Positions 1 to 6,867 of a DNA stretch of 7,118 nucleotides are shown here, one piece after another. The stretch's first letter is position 1, and every line of letters starts with the position of its first letter. Under the pieces are notes generated by a model that saw only the letters and a list, made by a program, of their open reading frames with translations, was not told the origin of the DNA and did no database searches. The DNA lies in assembly GCA_947442905.1 (NCBI GenBank), contig CANEWV010000084.1, positions 1 through 7,118 of the forward strand, read 5' to 3'. The position numbers and the translations under genes were made by a program. This DNA is from Chitinophagaceae bacterium. Its GTDB lineage: Bacteria; Bacteroidota; Bacteroidia; Chitinophagales; Chitinophagaceae.

Positions 1-249
1 ACCGCCTGCTAAACAATATTCATATATTTTTTGGATACAATCAGCGTCTGGAAACTCAGATAACAATTTTTGGTCTGCACCATAAATTTGTAAATCAATA
101 AATGCAGGTACTATGTAATGGTAAGCTGCACTAGTATCATACTGATCTTTTGAAATCGAAATGATTATTCCATCTTTTATTTCTACAGCAGCTTCTTTTA
201 TCCATTCGTTCCCGGTAAACAATGACTTTGCAGAAATAAATATTGACAT
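1..249 (-). CDS. nagA: N-acetylglucosamine-6-phosphate deacetylase, N-terminal fragment
   Basis: Cytoplasmic amidohydrolase that would remove acetate from N-acetylglucosamine-6-phosphate, giving glucosamine-6-phosphate for amino-sugar catabolism or cell-wall recycling. Only the first 83 codons are present; the gene runs off the left edge. I translated the minus strand by hand. It shows the small N-terminal beta domain (LFTGNEW at 10-16, then AVEIKDG at 21-27) followed by the entry into the TIM barrel, IVPAFIDLQIYGA at 46-58. At the usual amidohydrolase HxH position there is Q54-I55-Y56. The NagA branch, including the E. coli enzyme with Q-L-N, also lacks HxH, so this supports NagA rather than a dihydroorotase-type relative. 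The ATG is 28 bases after the stop of the upstream amidase gene. The frame stays open upstream into that gene, but the chosen start fits the family N-terminus. No Shine-Dalgarno sequence is visible. The catalytic part lies outside the window. Confidence 0.82.
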   Translation of the reverse strand, partial: MSIFISAKSLFTGNEWIKEAAVEIKDGIIISISKDQYDTSAAYHYIVPAFIDLQIYGADQKLLSEFPDADCIQKIYEYCLAGG

Positions 250-277
250 AAAAAGTATTGATGTAATAAAACGAGTA

Positions 278-1060
278 TTAAAGCTCAATCGAAAACGTGT
301 CGGCGTCTTTTCCAAACGGGAATTTTTCTCTAGCTTCTAGCACAACATTTTTTTCTAATTCCATGTACACGATATCTTCATCGTCTGCTTTGTAATAGAG
401 GACTTGTCCCATGGGGTCCACAATCATACTATCGCCACTATGGTTTATTTGATGTCCATCTTTTCCAACCCTGTTAACGCCCACTACATAGCTTTGGTTT
501 TCTATGGAACGCGCGCACAGTAAGGTTTTCCAAGCATGGTTGCGCCTTTCAGGCCAGTTGGCTACATAGAGTAAAAGGTCATATTCGTCGGGTGATTGTT
601 TGCGTGCCCAAACTGGAAAACGCAGGTCGTAACAAATTTGTAAACAAATTTTCCATCCGTTTACTTGTGCAATGAGTCTTTTATTACCCGCTGTATATTC
701 CTGGTCTTCGCCAGCAAATGCAAACAAGTGTCTTTTATTGTAATAGGCCACTTGTCCGGTAGGTAGTACCCATAACAAGCGGTTATAAAATTTATTGTCT
801 TCTTCTATAATAATGCTACCCGTTAAAATTATTTTATGAAGGGCCGCCTGCTCTATCATCCACTCTACCGTAGGGCCTTCCATGGTTTCGGCAAATAGTT
901 TTGGTTGCATGCTAAAACCAGTAGTAAACATTTCGGGTAATACCACAATTTGTGTAGCCGCTTCAACGCTTGCTATTTTTTTTTCGAGCATCTCAAGATT
1001 GCGAAACTTGTCTTCCCAAAAAAGATCGGTTTGTATGAGGCTGATGTGTAAATTACCCAT
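278..1060 (-). CDS. Omega-amidase (YafV/Nit2-type carbon-nitrogen hydrolase)
   Basis: A 260-residue member of the nitrilase/carbon-nitrogen hydrolase superfamily. The complete catalytic triad is visible: E43 in VLPEMFTTGF, K109 in YYNKRHLF and C143 in QICYDLRFP. Length, the LPEMFTTGFSM segment and the late NRVGKDG...HSGDS stretch fit the YafV/omega-amidase branch. That branch hydrolyses 2-oxoglutaramate and 2-oxosuccinamate to the 2-oxo acid and ammonia, clearing the product of glutamine transaminases, including the one in methionine salvage. Substrate is inferred from family; other short-chain omega-amides are possible. It is a soluble protein with no signal peptide. The ATG at 1060 lies 17 bases after the recX stop, and nagA begins 28 bases downstream, so the three are probably co-transcribed. 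The TAA stop is at 280-278. Nothing looks truncated. Confidence 0.88.
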   Translation of the reverse strand: MGNLHISLIQTDLFWEDKFRNLEMLEKKIASVEAATQIVVLPEMFTTGFSMQPKLFAETMEGPTVEWMIEQAALHKIILTGSIIIEEDNKFYNRLLWVLPTGQVAYYNKRHLFAFAGEDQEYTAGNKRLIAQVNGWKICLQICYDLRFPVWARKQSPDEYDLLLYVANWPERRNHAWKTLLCARSIENQSYVVGVNRVGKDGHQINHSGDSMIVDPMGQVLYYKADDEDIVYMELEKNVVLEAREKFPFGKDADTFSIEL

Positions 1061-1077
1061 GCTGCAATTTAATAATT

Positions 1078-1557
1078 TTATTGAAGCCCTGCTTTTATTT
1101 TGGCAATAGCGGCCTGCACCGGCCCACTCTCAAAGCCACGGCTCAGTAGGTACTGCATCACTTTTGCCTGTCTGGCATAGCCAACTTCGCCCTTACACTT
1201 CTCCCATTTATCAAGGGCTAGTTTATGAATGGTTTGTTCGTAAGCTTCTTCTTCGATGGTGGCAAGTCCAGCTTTAATATTATACGCACTTACCCTTTTT
1301 TGCTTGAGTTCATAAGCAATTTTTACGCGCCCCCATTTTTTGGTTCTAAAATGACCACCTGCAAATAAAGTGGCAAAGCGGGTTTCGTTTAAATAGTCTT
1401 CTTCGATGAGTTTTGAAAGCAGTACCTCTACATCTTTGGTAGATAAGCCATACCCATACAACCGGTCTTTGGTTTCTTGGTGGCTTCGCTCTTGATAGGC
1501 ACAGTAGTGCTTAATTTTTTGCCAAGCCTGATCCGGGGTGAGGTATTTTTTTATCAT
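1078..1557 (-). CDS. recX: Regulatory protein RecX
   Basis: A 159-residue RecX-family protein. In characterised bacteria RecX binds the RecA nucleoprotein filament and restrains its extension, strand exchange and LexA co-protease activity. The sequence shows the family's small helical repeats: a first repeat around 10-50 (AWQKIKHYCAYQERSHQETKD..., then KDVEVLLSKLIEEDYLNETRFA), the hallmark GGHFRTKKWGRVKIAYELKQK at about 67-87, and a last repeat ending KVMQYLLSRGF..VQAAI at 132-151. I placed the start at the ATG at 1557, which yields the usual family length. The same frame is open as far as 1908, but that extension runs antisense through the start of dnaN and resembles nothing in RecX. First gene of a probable recX-amidase-nagA transcript, divergent from dnaN. 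Confidence 0.88.
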   Translation of the reverse strand: MIKKYLTPDQAWQKIKHYCAYQERSHQETKDRLYGYGLSTKDVEVLLSKLIEEDYLNETRFATLFAGGHFRTKKWGRVKIAYELKQKRVSAYNIKAGLATIEEEAYEQTIHKLALDKWEKCKGEVGYARQAKVMQYLLSRGFESGPVQAAIAKIKAGLQ

Positions 1558-1685
1558 GAGCGATAAATATACAGACTTGCTGTAATTATGCCATGGTTTA
1601 GACCGCAAATCCACAACTGATTCACATAAAACACTTTGTTGTCTAATAGCCCTATTTAGAGCGCCAAAGTATTGGAATTTTGGAT

Positions 1686-1693
1686 TAGGTTTG
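1686..1693 (+). promoter_or_regulatory. Candidate -7 element of the dnaN promoter
   Basis: TAGGTTTG is an exact match to the Bacteroidota housekeeping -7 consensus TAnnTTTG. It ends 24 bases before the dnaN ATG at 1718, which would give a 5' leader of roughly 18-20 bases. A convincing -33 TTG/TTTG at the expected 17-23 base spacing is not visible, so the call rests on the -7 box and its position. An imperfect palindrome (CTAATAG, 2 bases, CTATTTAG; 1643-1659) lies upstream and could be an operator or chance. Confidence 0.42.
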
Positions 1694-1717
1694 CAGGGTA
1701 CCCATAACTCATGTAGC

Positions 1718-2833
1718 ATGAAATTTATTGTTTCTTCTTCTTCGCTTCTAAAACACCTACAACAAATTGGTGGCGTTATTAATGCAAATACTGTTTTGCC
1801 AATTTTAGAAGACTTTTTATTTGAAATTACCGACAAAAAATTAAGCATAGTAGCAACTGATTTAGAAACAGTGATGCGTGTAGAAATGGATGTTGAAAGC
1901 AAGGCCAATGGTCGTGTTTGTATTCCTGCTAAAATCTTGTTGGATTCACTAAAAAATATTGCTGATCAACCACTCACTTTTAATATCGATAAAAACTTTG
2001 CTGTTGAAATTACCAGCGATAATGGTAAGTATAAAGTGATGGGTGAAAATCCAGATAACTTTCCTAAAGAACCATCTGCAGATGACACCAGCAGTTTTGA
2101 TATGACAAGTGGCGCTTTATTAACGGCTATCAATAAAACATTGTTTGCTGTTAGTAATGATGATTTACGTCCAGCTATGACGGGTGTATTTTTTGAACTA
2201 TCAACAACAGGCGTTCAATTTGTTGCTACCGATGCGCACAGACTAGTTCGTTATAAAAGAACAGATGCAAAAGCACCAAAAACAGATTCGTTTATTGTGC
2301 CGCGCAAACCACTTAACTTATTAAAAAACGCGTTACCAGATAACGAAGATCCAATTACCATTAGCTATAACAGCAATCATTTATTTGTGAACCATGGTTC
2401 TACACAAATGATTTGTAGACTTATTGATGCGCGTTTCCCAGACTATAAAGTGGTGATACCTGCAGACAATCCGTACAAGCTAATTGTTAACAAACATGAT
2501 TTCCAAAATGCATTACGTCGTGTAAATGTATTTAGTAATAAGAGCACCAATCAAGTGGCGCTAAACATTACTGGCAGCGAGTTACAGATGGCTGCTCAAG
2601 ATGTTGATTTTAGTTTTGAAGGTAATGAGCGCATGAATTGTATGTATGATGGGGAAGATTTACAAATCGCTTTCAATGCAAAGTTTTTAATTGAAATGTT
2701 AAACGCTGCAGACACTGATGATGTAAAAATGGAATTATCTACTTCTACAAAAGCAGGACTTATCAAACCAACCGAGCAAGGTGCTGGTGAAGATTTACTG
2801 ATGCTTGTGATGCCGCTCATGTTAAATAATTAA
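1718..2833 (+). CDS. dnaN: DNA polymerase III subunit beta (sliding clamp)
   Basis: A 371-residue beta clamp, the usual length. It forms the ring dimer that tethers DNA polymerase III to DNA and is a docking platform for repair and mismatch proteins. The N-terminus MKFIVSSSSLLKHLQQIGGVI, the NTVLPILEDFLFE segment, VATDLETVMRVE, the VATDAHRLV segment of the second domain, the ARFPDY motif, and the C-terminal LLMLVMPLMLNN are all characteristic. The start is the ATG at 1718. An in-frame TTG at 1691 would add nine non-conserved residues and would lie inside the proposed promoter, so it is rejected. First gene of a plus-strand run; the hydroxylase begins 6 bases after its stop. There is no dnaA or oriC-like cluster next to it here. 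Intact, with no unusual features. Confidence 0.96.
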   Translation: MKFIVSSSSLLKHLQQIGGVINANTVLPILEDFLFEITDKKLSIVATDLETVMRVEMDVESKANGRVCIPAKILLDSLKNIADQPLTFNIDKNFAVEITSDNGKYKVMGENPDNFPKEPSADDTSSFDMTSGALLTAINKTLFAVSNDDLRPAMTGVFFELSTTGVQFVATDAHRLVRYKRTDAKAPKTDSFIVPRKPLNLLKNALPDNEDPITISYNSNHLFVNHGSTQMICRLIDARFPDYKVVIPADNPYKLIVNKHDFQNALRRVNVFSNKSTNQVALNITGSELQMAAQDVDFSFEGNERMNCMYDGEDLQIAFNAKFLIEMLNAADTDDVKMELSTSTKAGLIKPTEQGAGEDLLMLVMPLMLNN

Positions 2834-2839
2834 TAGCAT

Positions 2840-3661
2840 ATGCTAGAAAATTTAATTGAATATTTTAACCAGATACCAAGTACGCACCGCGCACTTATTT
2901 TAGCTGGTGGTATTACTTTATTTTGGATTATAGAGGGAGCCATTCCGCTGTTTTCATTTTCATACCACAAGTGGAAACACGCGGTTGTAAATTTCTTTTT
3001 TACAGCTACAACCATTGTTATCAATTTTGCTTTTGCACTTGTCATTGTAAAAGCATCAGATTGGGCCGTGGCTGGGAAATTTGGCTTACTACAAATGGTT
3101 GAAATGCCTACCTGGGTATTTATGATTGGTGGGTTAATGCTTTTAGATTTAGTAGGCGCATGGTTCATTCATTTTATAGAACATAAAATAAAAATCTTGT
3201 GGAAATTTCACATGGTGCATCACGCCGATACCCATGTAGATACCACAACGGCAAATAGACACCACCCAGGCGAAAGTGTTTTTAGGGTTGTGTTTACCCT
3301 TATAGGTGTGGTTGTTTGCGGCGCGCCCATGTGGCTTGTAATGCTCTACCAAAGTTTAAGCGCAGTGTTTTCTCAATTTAACCACGCCAATATTAGACTT
3401 CCTTTGTGGCTGGATACGGCTATTAGCTATGTGATTGTGTCTCCCAATATGCACAAAGTGCACCATCATTATATGCGTCCTCAAACCGATTCTAACTACG
3501 GCAATATCTTTTCTATTTGGGACCGCCTTTTTGGAACTTTTGATGCTACGCCTATGGAAAACTTACGGTATGGCCTCGATGTACTCGATGATCGCACCGA
3601 TGAAAGTTTGGCCTATCAGTTAAAAGTGCCTTTTGACAAATCGGTGAAGACAGATTATTAA
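2840..3661 (+). CDS. Membrane fatty acid hydroxylase / sterol desaturase family protein
   Basis: A 273-residue integral membrane di-iron enzyme of the fatty acid hydroxylase superfamily. Hydrophobic segments are at about 16-38, 47-71, 92-112, 148-173 and 190-201. The histidine clusters that hold the two irons are clear: H111xxxH115 (HFIEH), H124xxH127H128 (HMVHH), N139-R-H141-H142-P, N181-H182, and H205xxH208H209H210 (HKVHHHY). The family-typical [11 protein letters not shown] follows at 225-235. Known members hydroxylate or desaturate fatty acyl chains, sterols, carotenoids or alkylglycerols using O2; the substrate cannot be read from sequence. It starts 6 bases after dnaN and ends 34 bases before kdsB, so it is probably co-transcribed. 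Sitting beside two LPS-sugar genes makes an envelope lipid a reasonable but unproven substrate. A carotenoid hydroxylase is less likely because no carotenoid genes are nearby. Confidence 0.85.
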   Translation: MLENLIEYFNQIPSTHRALILAGGITLFWIIEGAIPLFSFSYHKWKHAVVNFFFTATTIVINFAFALVIVKASDWAVAGKFGLLQMVEMPTWVFMIGGLMLLDLVGAWFIHFIEHKIKILWKFHMVHHADTHVDTTTANRHHPGESVFRVVFTLIGVVVCGAPMWLVMLYQSLSAVFSQFNHANIRLPLWLDTAISYVIVSPNMHKVHHHYMRPQTDSNYGNIFSIWDRLFGTFDATPMENLRYGLDVLDDRTDESLAYQLKVPFDKSVKTDY

Positions 3662-3695
3662 ATATGCCGTTTCTTTGCATCACAATTTGATGTTC

Positions 3696-4424
3696 ATGAA
3701 AATTTGTGCTTTTATTCCTGCTAGATATGCTGCTACGCGCTTTCCTGCTAAACTCATGCAGCCGCTAGGAGATAAAACCGTTATTCGTCATACCTACGAC
3801 AACACGCTTGCAACTGGTTTATTTACCGATGTATTTGTAGTAACGGATAGTGCTATTATTTTTGATGAAATCACCAGCCATGGTGGTAAAGCTATCATGA
3901 GTGTTAAGGAACATGAAAGTGGTAGCGACCGAATTGCAGAAGCGGTTGCCAATTTAGATATTGACGTGGTGGTAAACGTACAAGGTGACGAACCTTTTGT
4001 AAAAAAAGAACCACTTCAAAAATTACTAGAAGTATTTAAAGACAGTAATGAAAATGTGCGCGTAGCATCGCTGATGCAAATGCTCACTTCACAGCAAAAT
4101 ATTGATGATCCTAACTATGTAAAAGTTGCGATTGATAAAAAATGTAATGCCTTGTTTTTTTCGCGCAGCGTGATACCTTATCCTAGAAGCACGGATGCTG
4201 CTATTGTTTATTACGAACATATTGGCGTGTATGCTTTTAAAAAAGAAGCGCTGCTTGCATTTACCAATTGGGAAATGACGCCACTGGAAGCCGCAGAAAA
4301 AATTGAGTGCCTGCGTTATTTAGAAAACGGCGTGCCTATAAAAATGGTGGTAACAAATTATATGGGCGTAGAAATTGATACCCCTCAAGATTTAGAAAAA
4401 GCAGCCAAGCTTTTACAACAATAA
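3696..4424 (+). CDS. kdsB: CMP-Kdo synthetase family cytidylyltransferase (possibly acting on Kdo8N)
   Basis: A 242-residue cytoplasmic nucleotidyltransferase that activates 3-deoxy-manno-octulosonate, or its 8-amino analogue, with CTP to the CMP-sugar used for lipid A-core assembly. Visible motifs: [14 protein letters not shown] at 6-19 (R10, R15, K19 for nucleotide binding), [10 protein letters not shown] at 74-83, [10 protein letters not shown] at 92-101 with metal-binding D98, [11 protein letters not shown] at 154-164, [10 protein letters not shown] at 172-181, [13 protein letters not shown] at 200-212, and [11 protein letters not shown] at 224-234 with the second metal ligand D228. I start it at the ATG at 3696, giving the standard [11 protein letters not shown] opening; another ATG two codons upstream at 3690 and a TTG at 3675 are possible. 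A TTTCTTTG at 3670-3677 is one mismatch from the -7 promoter consensus. The kdnB-like gene follows 24 bases later, which suggests a Kdo8N-preferring enzyme as in Shewanella; this is inference. Confidence 0.93.
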   Translation: MKICAFIPARYAATRFPAKLMQPLGDKTVIRHTYDNTLATGLFTDVFVVTDSAIIFDEITSHGGKAIMSVKEHESGSDRIAEAVANLDIDVVVNVQGDEPFVKKEPLQKLLEVFKDSNENVRVASLMQMLTSQQNIDDPNYVKVAIDKKCNALFFSRSVIPYPRSTDAAIVYYEHIGVYAFKKEALLAFTNWEMTPLEAAEKIECLRYLENGVPIKMVVTNYMGVEIDTPQDLEKAAKLLQQ

Positions 4425-4448
4425 TTACGTGAAATAAAACAAAGCGAT

Positions 4449-5522
4449 ATGAGTTTTAGAAATTTTAAAATGGTTGACTATGTAGTGTATGGACGCGGTA
4501 GTTTTAATCAATTAGACGAAATATTAGCACCCAATAGAAAAGGCGGTGCCCCAATGATATTTTTGGTGGATCATTTTTTTGAAGGTAAGCCGCTCATACA
4601 AAGAATCCCTCTTACAGGAAAAGATAAAATTGTTTTTGCAGACGTTACCCATGAGCCCAAAACCGGACAGGTAGACGCTTTGGCGGCATCACTGCGCGAT
4701 GAGTTTGGTACCGTTAGTGGTATTATTGGTATTGGTGGTGGCTCTACGATGGACCTTGCAAAAGCGGTTGCGCTTATGATGACAAACCCCGGATCATCGG
4801 CAGATTATCAGGGTTGGGACCTTGTAAAACAAGCGGGCGTTTATAAAGTGGGTATTCCAACATTATCTGGAACAGGCGCCGAAGTGAGTAGAACAACCGT
4901 GTTAACAGGTCCTGTGCGTAAGCTGGGCATGAATTCAGATTTTACACCGTTTAATCAAATTGTACTCGATCCAGATTTAGCAAAAGACGCGCCAGCAAAT
5001 CAGCGTTTTTACACGGGCATGGATTGTTATATACACTGCATCGAATCATTAGAAGGCACGTACTTAAATGAATTTAGTAAGAGCTATGGCGAAAAGGCAT
5101 TAGATCTTTGTAGAAAAGTATTTGTAGAAAAAAATACTTGGGATGATGAATGTGACGAACAATTAATGATGGCATCTTTTGCAGGTGGTATGAGTATTGC
5201 GTATAGTCAGGTAGGTGTTGCGCATGCAGTGAGTTATGGACTTAGTTATTTACTAGGCACCAAACACGGTATTGGTAACTGTATTGTGATGAATCATTTA
5301 GAGGAGTATTACCCAGCAGGTGTTAAAGAATTTAAATTCATGGTAGAAAAAAATAACATCGATATTCCAGAAGGTATTTGTGCTGGATTATCAGATCAAG
5401 ATTTTAATACCATGATAGATATTTCATTAAGTCTAAAACCACTTTGGGAAAACGCACTTGGTAAAGATTGGGAAACCATTATGACCAGACAAAAACTGCG
5501 CGCTTTATACGAAAAGCTATAA
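4449..5522 (+). CDS. kdnB: 3-deoxy-D-manno-octulosonate 8-oxidase (KdnB-like iron alcohol dehydrogenase)
   Basis: A 357-residue group III (iron-containing) alcohol dehydrogenase. The NAD-binding part shows YGRGSFNQLDEIL at 14-26, GIGGGSTMDLAKAV at 94-107, and PTLSGTGAEVSRTTV at 137-151. Likely metal ligands are D192 and H196 (GMDCYIHCIES), H259 (GVAHAVSYGLS) and H273 (KHGIGNC). The segments NPGSSADYQGWDL, FYTGMDCYIHCIESLEG and MSIAYSQVGVAHAVSYGLSYLLG match what I recall of Shewanella KdnB, which oxidises the C8 hydroxyl of Kdo to an aldehyde for transamination by KdnA to Kdo8N. Direct adjacency to kdsB supports this over a generic alcohol dehydrogenase. The partner aminotransferase kdnA is not in the window. 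It is the last gene of the plus-strand run, followed by a terminator. No Shine-Dalgarno sequence is seen. The family is sure; the KdnB assignment is likely. Confidence 0.84.
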   Translation: MSFRNFKMVDYVVYGRGSFNQLDEILAPNRKGGAPMIFLVDHFFEGKPLIQRIPLTGKDKIVFADVTHEPKTGQVDALAASLRDEFGTVSGIIGIGGGSTMDLAKAVALMMTNPGSSADYQGWDLVKQAGVYKVGIPTLSGTGAEVSRTTVLTGPVRKLGMNSDFTPFNQIVLDPDLAKDAPANQRFYTGMDCYIHCIESLEGTYLNEFSKSYGEKALDLCRKVFVEKNTWDDECDEQLMMASFAGGMSIAYSQVGVAHAVSYGLSYLLGTKHGIGNCIVMNHLEEYYPAGVKEFKFMVEKNNIDIPEGICAGLSDQDFNTMIDISLSLKPLWENALGKDWETIMTRQKLRALYEKL

Positions 5523-5548
5523 TGCAAGCGTTGTTATAATAGATTAAC

Positions 5549-5580
5549 AGATAGGGCCGTAATAAGCCCTATCTTTGTTT
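5549..5580 (+). terminator. Rho-independent terminator after kdnB
   Basis: A perfect 9-bp stem, AGATAGGGC (5549-5557) paired with GCCCTATCT (5566-5574), with an 8-base loop and a U-rich tail TTTGTTT. It lies 26 bases after the kdnB stop and should end the dnaN-to-kdnB transcript. The opposite strand lacks a comparable T tract, so it appears unidirectional. Its right arm and tail overlap a promoter-like element for the next gene. Confidence 0.8.
5570..5577 (+). promoter_or_regulatory. Candidate -7 element of the helicase promoter
   Basis: TATCTTTG matches the Bacteroidota -7 consensus TAnnTTTG exactly and ends 26 bases before the proposed TTG start, almost the same geometry as the dnaN element. 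No good -33 TTTG is seen; TTAA at 5544-5547 is at roughly the right distance but weak. The element lies within the right arm and tail of the kdnB terminator. Confidence 0.42.
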
Positions 5581-5603
5581 ATAGACACATTAAATATTTT
5601 ATT

Positions 5604-6809
5604 TTGAAGTTTATTGATTTAGGGTTGGATCAGCGGATACTGGATGGTATTGATGCGATGGGTTACGAGACGGCAACACCGGTGCAACAACAAGTAATGG
5701 TTCCCATATTAGAAGGAAAAGATATTATAGCTGCGGCGCAAACGGGCACGGGTAAAACCGCTGCGTTTTTACTACCACTCTTACATAGATTACTCACCAC
5801 ACAACACGACTCACACGATATCAATGCACTTGTGATTGTTCCAACGCGTGAGTTAGCGATTCAAATTGCAGAAAGCTTAGAAGGCCTTTCTTATTTTACC
5901 GATGTAAGTTCTATTGCCGTTTATGGTGGTGGCGACGGAAGTTCTTTTGCCGCAGAAAAAAAAGCATTGAATACCGGTGTTGATATTGTGGTGTGCACAC
6001 CGGGCCGTATGATTGCGCATTTAAACATGGGTTATGTAAAACTAAAGGGCTTAAAATATTTAGTGCTTGATGAGGCAGACCGTATGCTAGACATGGGTTT
6101 CAACGATGACATTCAAAAAATAATTTCTTTTTTACCGGCAAAAAGACAAAACCTTTTATTTTCTGCAACCATGCCTGTAAAAATGCGTGACCTTGCTAGA
6201 AAAATATTAACGAACCCGGTAGAAATAAATATTGCGATTTCAAAACCACCAGAACAAATTATACAAAAAGCATTTATTGTGTACGAACCACAAAAAGTGC
6301 CGATTATAACAGACATGCTTAGCAGCAATGTGTATAAAAATGTAATTGTGTTTTGTTCTAAAAAACAAAACGTAAAACAACTTACACAAGAATTAAAACG
6401 CGCCAAACTTGCTGCCGAAGAAATTCATTCGGATCTGGATCAAAAGCAAAGAGAGCAAGTGCTTCAAGATTTTAGAAACCACAAACTTTCTATACTAGTA
6501 GCTACCGATATTTTAAGCAGGGGTATTGATATTGAAGAAATTGACCTTGTTATAAATTATGACGTCCCTAACGATGGTGAAGATTATATTCACCGCATTG
6601 GCCGTACGGCCCGCGCAGCCACCACTGGAACGGCTTTCACGCTTGTAAGTGAGCAGGAACAATATAAGTTTTTGGCCATCGAAGAGCTACTAGGCGCCCC
6701 CGTAACAAAGGGTACGGTCCCTCCCGAATTTGGCGATACACCGGCGTATGCACCCAAGCAACGAGGCAGAGGTAATTTTAAGCAAAGACCGGGTACCAAA
6801 AAGCGTTAA
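5604..6809 (+). CDS. DEAD-box ATP-dependent RNA helicase, RhlE-like
   Basis: A 401-residue helicase that uses ATP to unwind short RNA duplexes, typically in ribosome assembly, RNA turnover or cold adaptation. All core motifs are present in order: Q motif (F3, then TPVQQQ at 25-30), motif I AQTGTGKT 45-52, Ia PTRELA 80-85, GG 108-109, Ib TPGR 132-135, II DEAD 156-159, III SAT 187-189, IV VIVFCSKK 247-254, V VATDILSRGID 299-309, and VI HRIGRTAR 330-337. A short basic tail (QRGRG...RPGTKKR) follows, likely RNA-binding. The start is taken as TTG at 5604: the family opening MKFIDLGL begins there, no in-frame ATG exists between the upstream stop at 5520-5522 and this point, and the first ATG (codon 19) would remove part of the Q motif region. 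Probably monocistronic, as it follows a terminator and has its own promoter-like element. Confidence 0.95.
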   Translation: MKFIDLGLDQRILDGIDAMGYETATPVQQQVMVPILEGKDIIAAAQTGTGKTAAFLLPLLHRLLTTQHDSHDINALVIVPTRELAIQIAESLEGLSYFTDVSSIAVYGGGDGSSFAAEKKALNTGVDIVVCTPGRMIAHLNMGYVKLKGLKYLVLDEADRMLDMGFNDDIQKIISFLPAKRQNLLFSATMPVKMRDLARKILTNPVEINIAISKPPEQIIQKAFIVYEPQKVPIITDMLSSNVYKNVIVFCSKKQNVKQLTQELKRAKLAAEEIHSDLDQKQREQVLQDFRNHKLSILVATDILSRGIDIEEIDLVINYDVPNDGEDYIHRIGRTARAATTGTAFTLVSEQEQYKFLAIEELLGAPVTKGTVPPEFGDTPAYAPKQRGRGNFKQRPGTKKR

Positions 6810-6833
6810 ATAATTTAGCAGATATGCAAAAAA

Positions 6834-6861
6834 CGTTTTAATTTATACTTCAATTAAAACG
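6834..6861. repeat. Perfect 10-bp inverted repeat upstream of the oxidoreductase gene
   Basis: CGTTTTAATT (6834-6843) and AATTAAAACG (6852-6861) are exact reverse complements around an 8-base spacer. The repeat sits between the helicase stop and the next ATG at 6868. On the plus strand no T tract follows, so it is not a convincing terminator for the helicase. On the minus strand it is followed by six Ts (complement of 6828-6833), which would suit a terminator for transcription from the right, although no minus-strand gene is visible there. It could also be an operator, since a weak -7-like TAATTTAT (6839-6846) lies inside it. Confidence 0.5.
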
Positions 6862-6867
6862 CTTGCC

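Noticed and set aside
46..110. Loss of the HxH metal motif in the amidohydrolase fragment as a sign of inactivity
   Set aside because: NagA enzymes such as that of E. coli naturally lack HxH at this position, so Q-I-Y is expected and not evidence of a defect.
882..1109. Small plus-strand open frame of 75 codons
   Set aside because: It is antisense within the amidase gene, and its translation looks like composition noise without a recognisable domain.
1564..1571. Promoter-like TATATTTA on the minus strand before recX
   Set aside because: It is one base off the -7 consensus and lies only 7 bases from the start codon, too close for a normal leader; there is no -33 partner.
1607..1615. DnaA-box-like AAATCCACA upstream of dnaN, hinting at an origin
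   Set aside because: Only 7 of 9 bases match TTATCCACA, there is a single copy, no AT-rich unwinding region and no dnaA nearby.
1691..1717. Upstream TTG start for dnaN
   Set aside because: It adds nine non-conserved residues and overlaps the proposed -7 element; MKFIVSSSSLL is the standard clamp start.
1558..1908. N-terminal extension of recX by 117 codons in an open frame
   Set aside because: It runs antisense over the first 190 bases of dnaN, has no RecX-like content, and the ATG at 1557 already gives a normal RecX length.
2830..3352. Minus-strand open frames of 112 and 67 codons under the hydroxylase gene
   Set aside because: They are shadows of the strongly conserved plus-strand coding frame; neither resembles a known family.
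6113..6799. Minus-strand open frames of 97 and 69 codons under the helicase gene
   Set aside because: They are antisense to conserved helicase motifs and have no supporting start context or domain.
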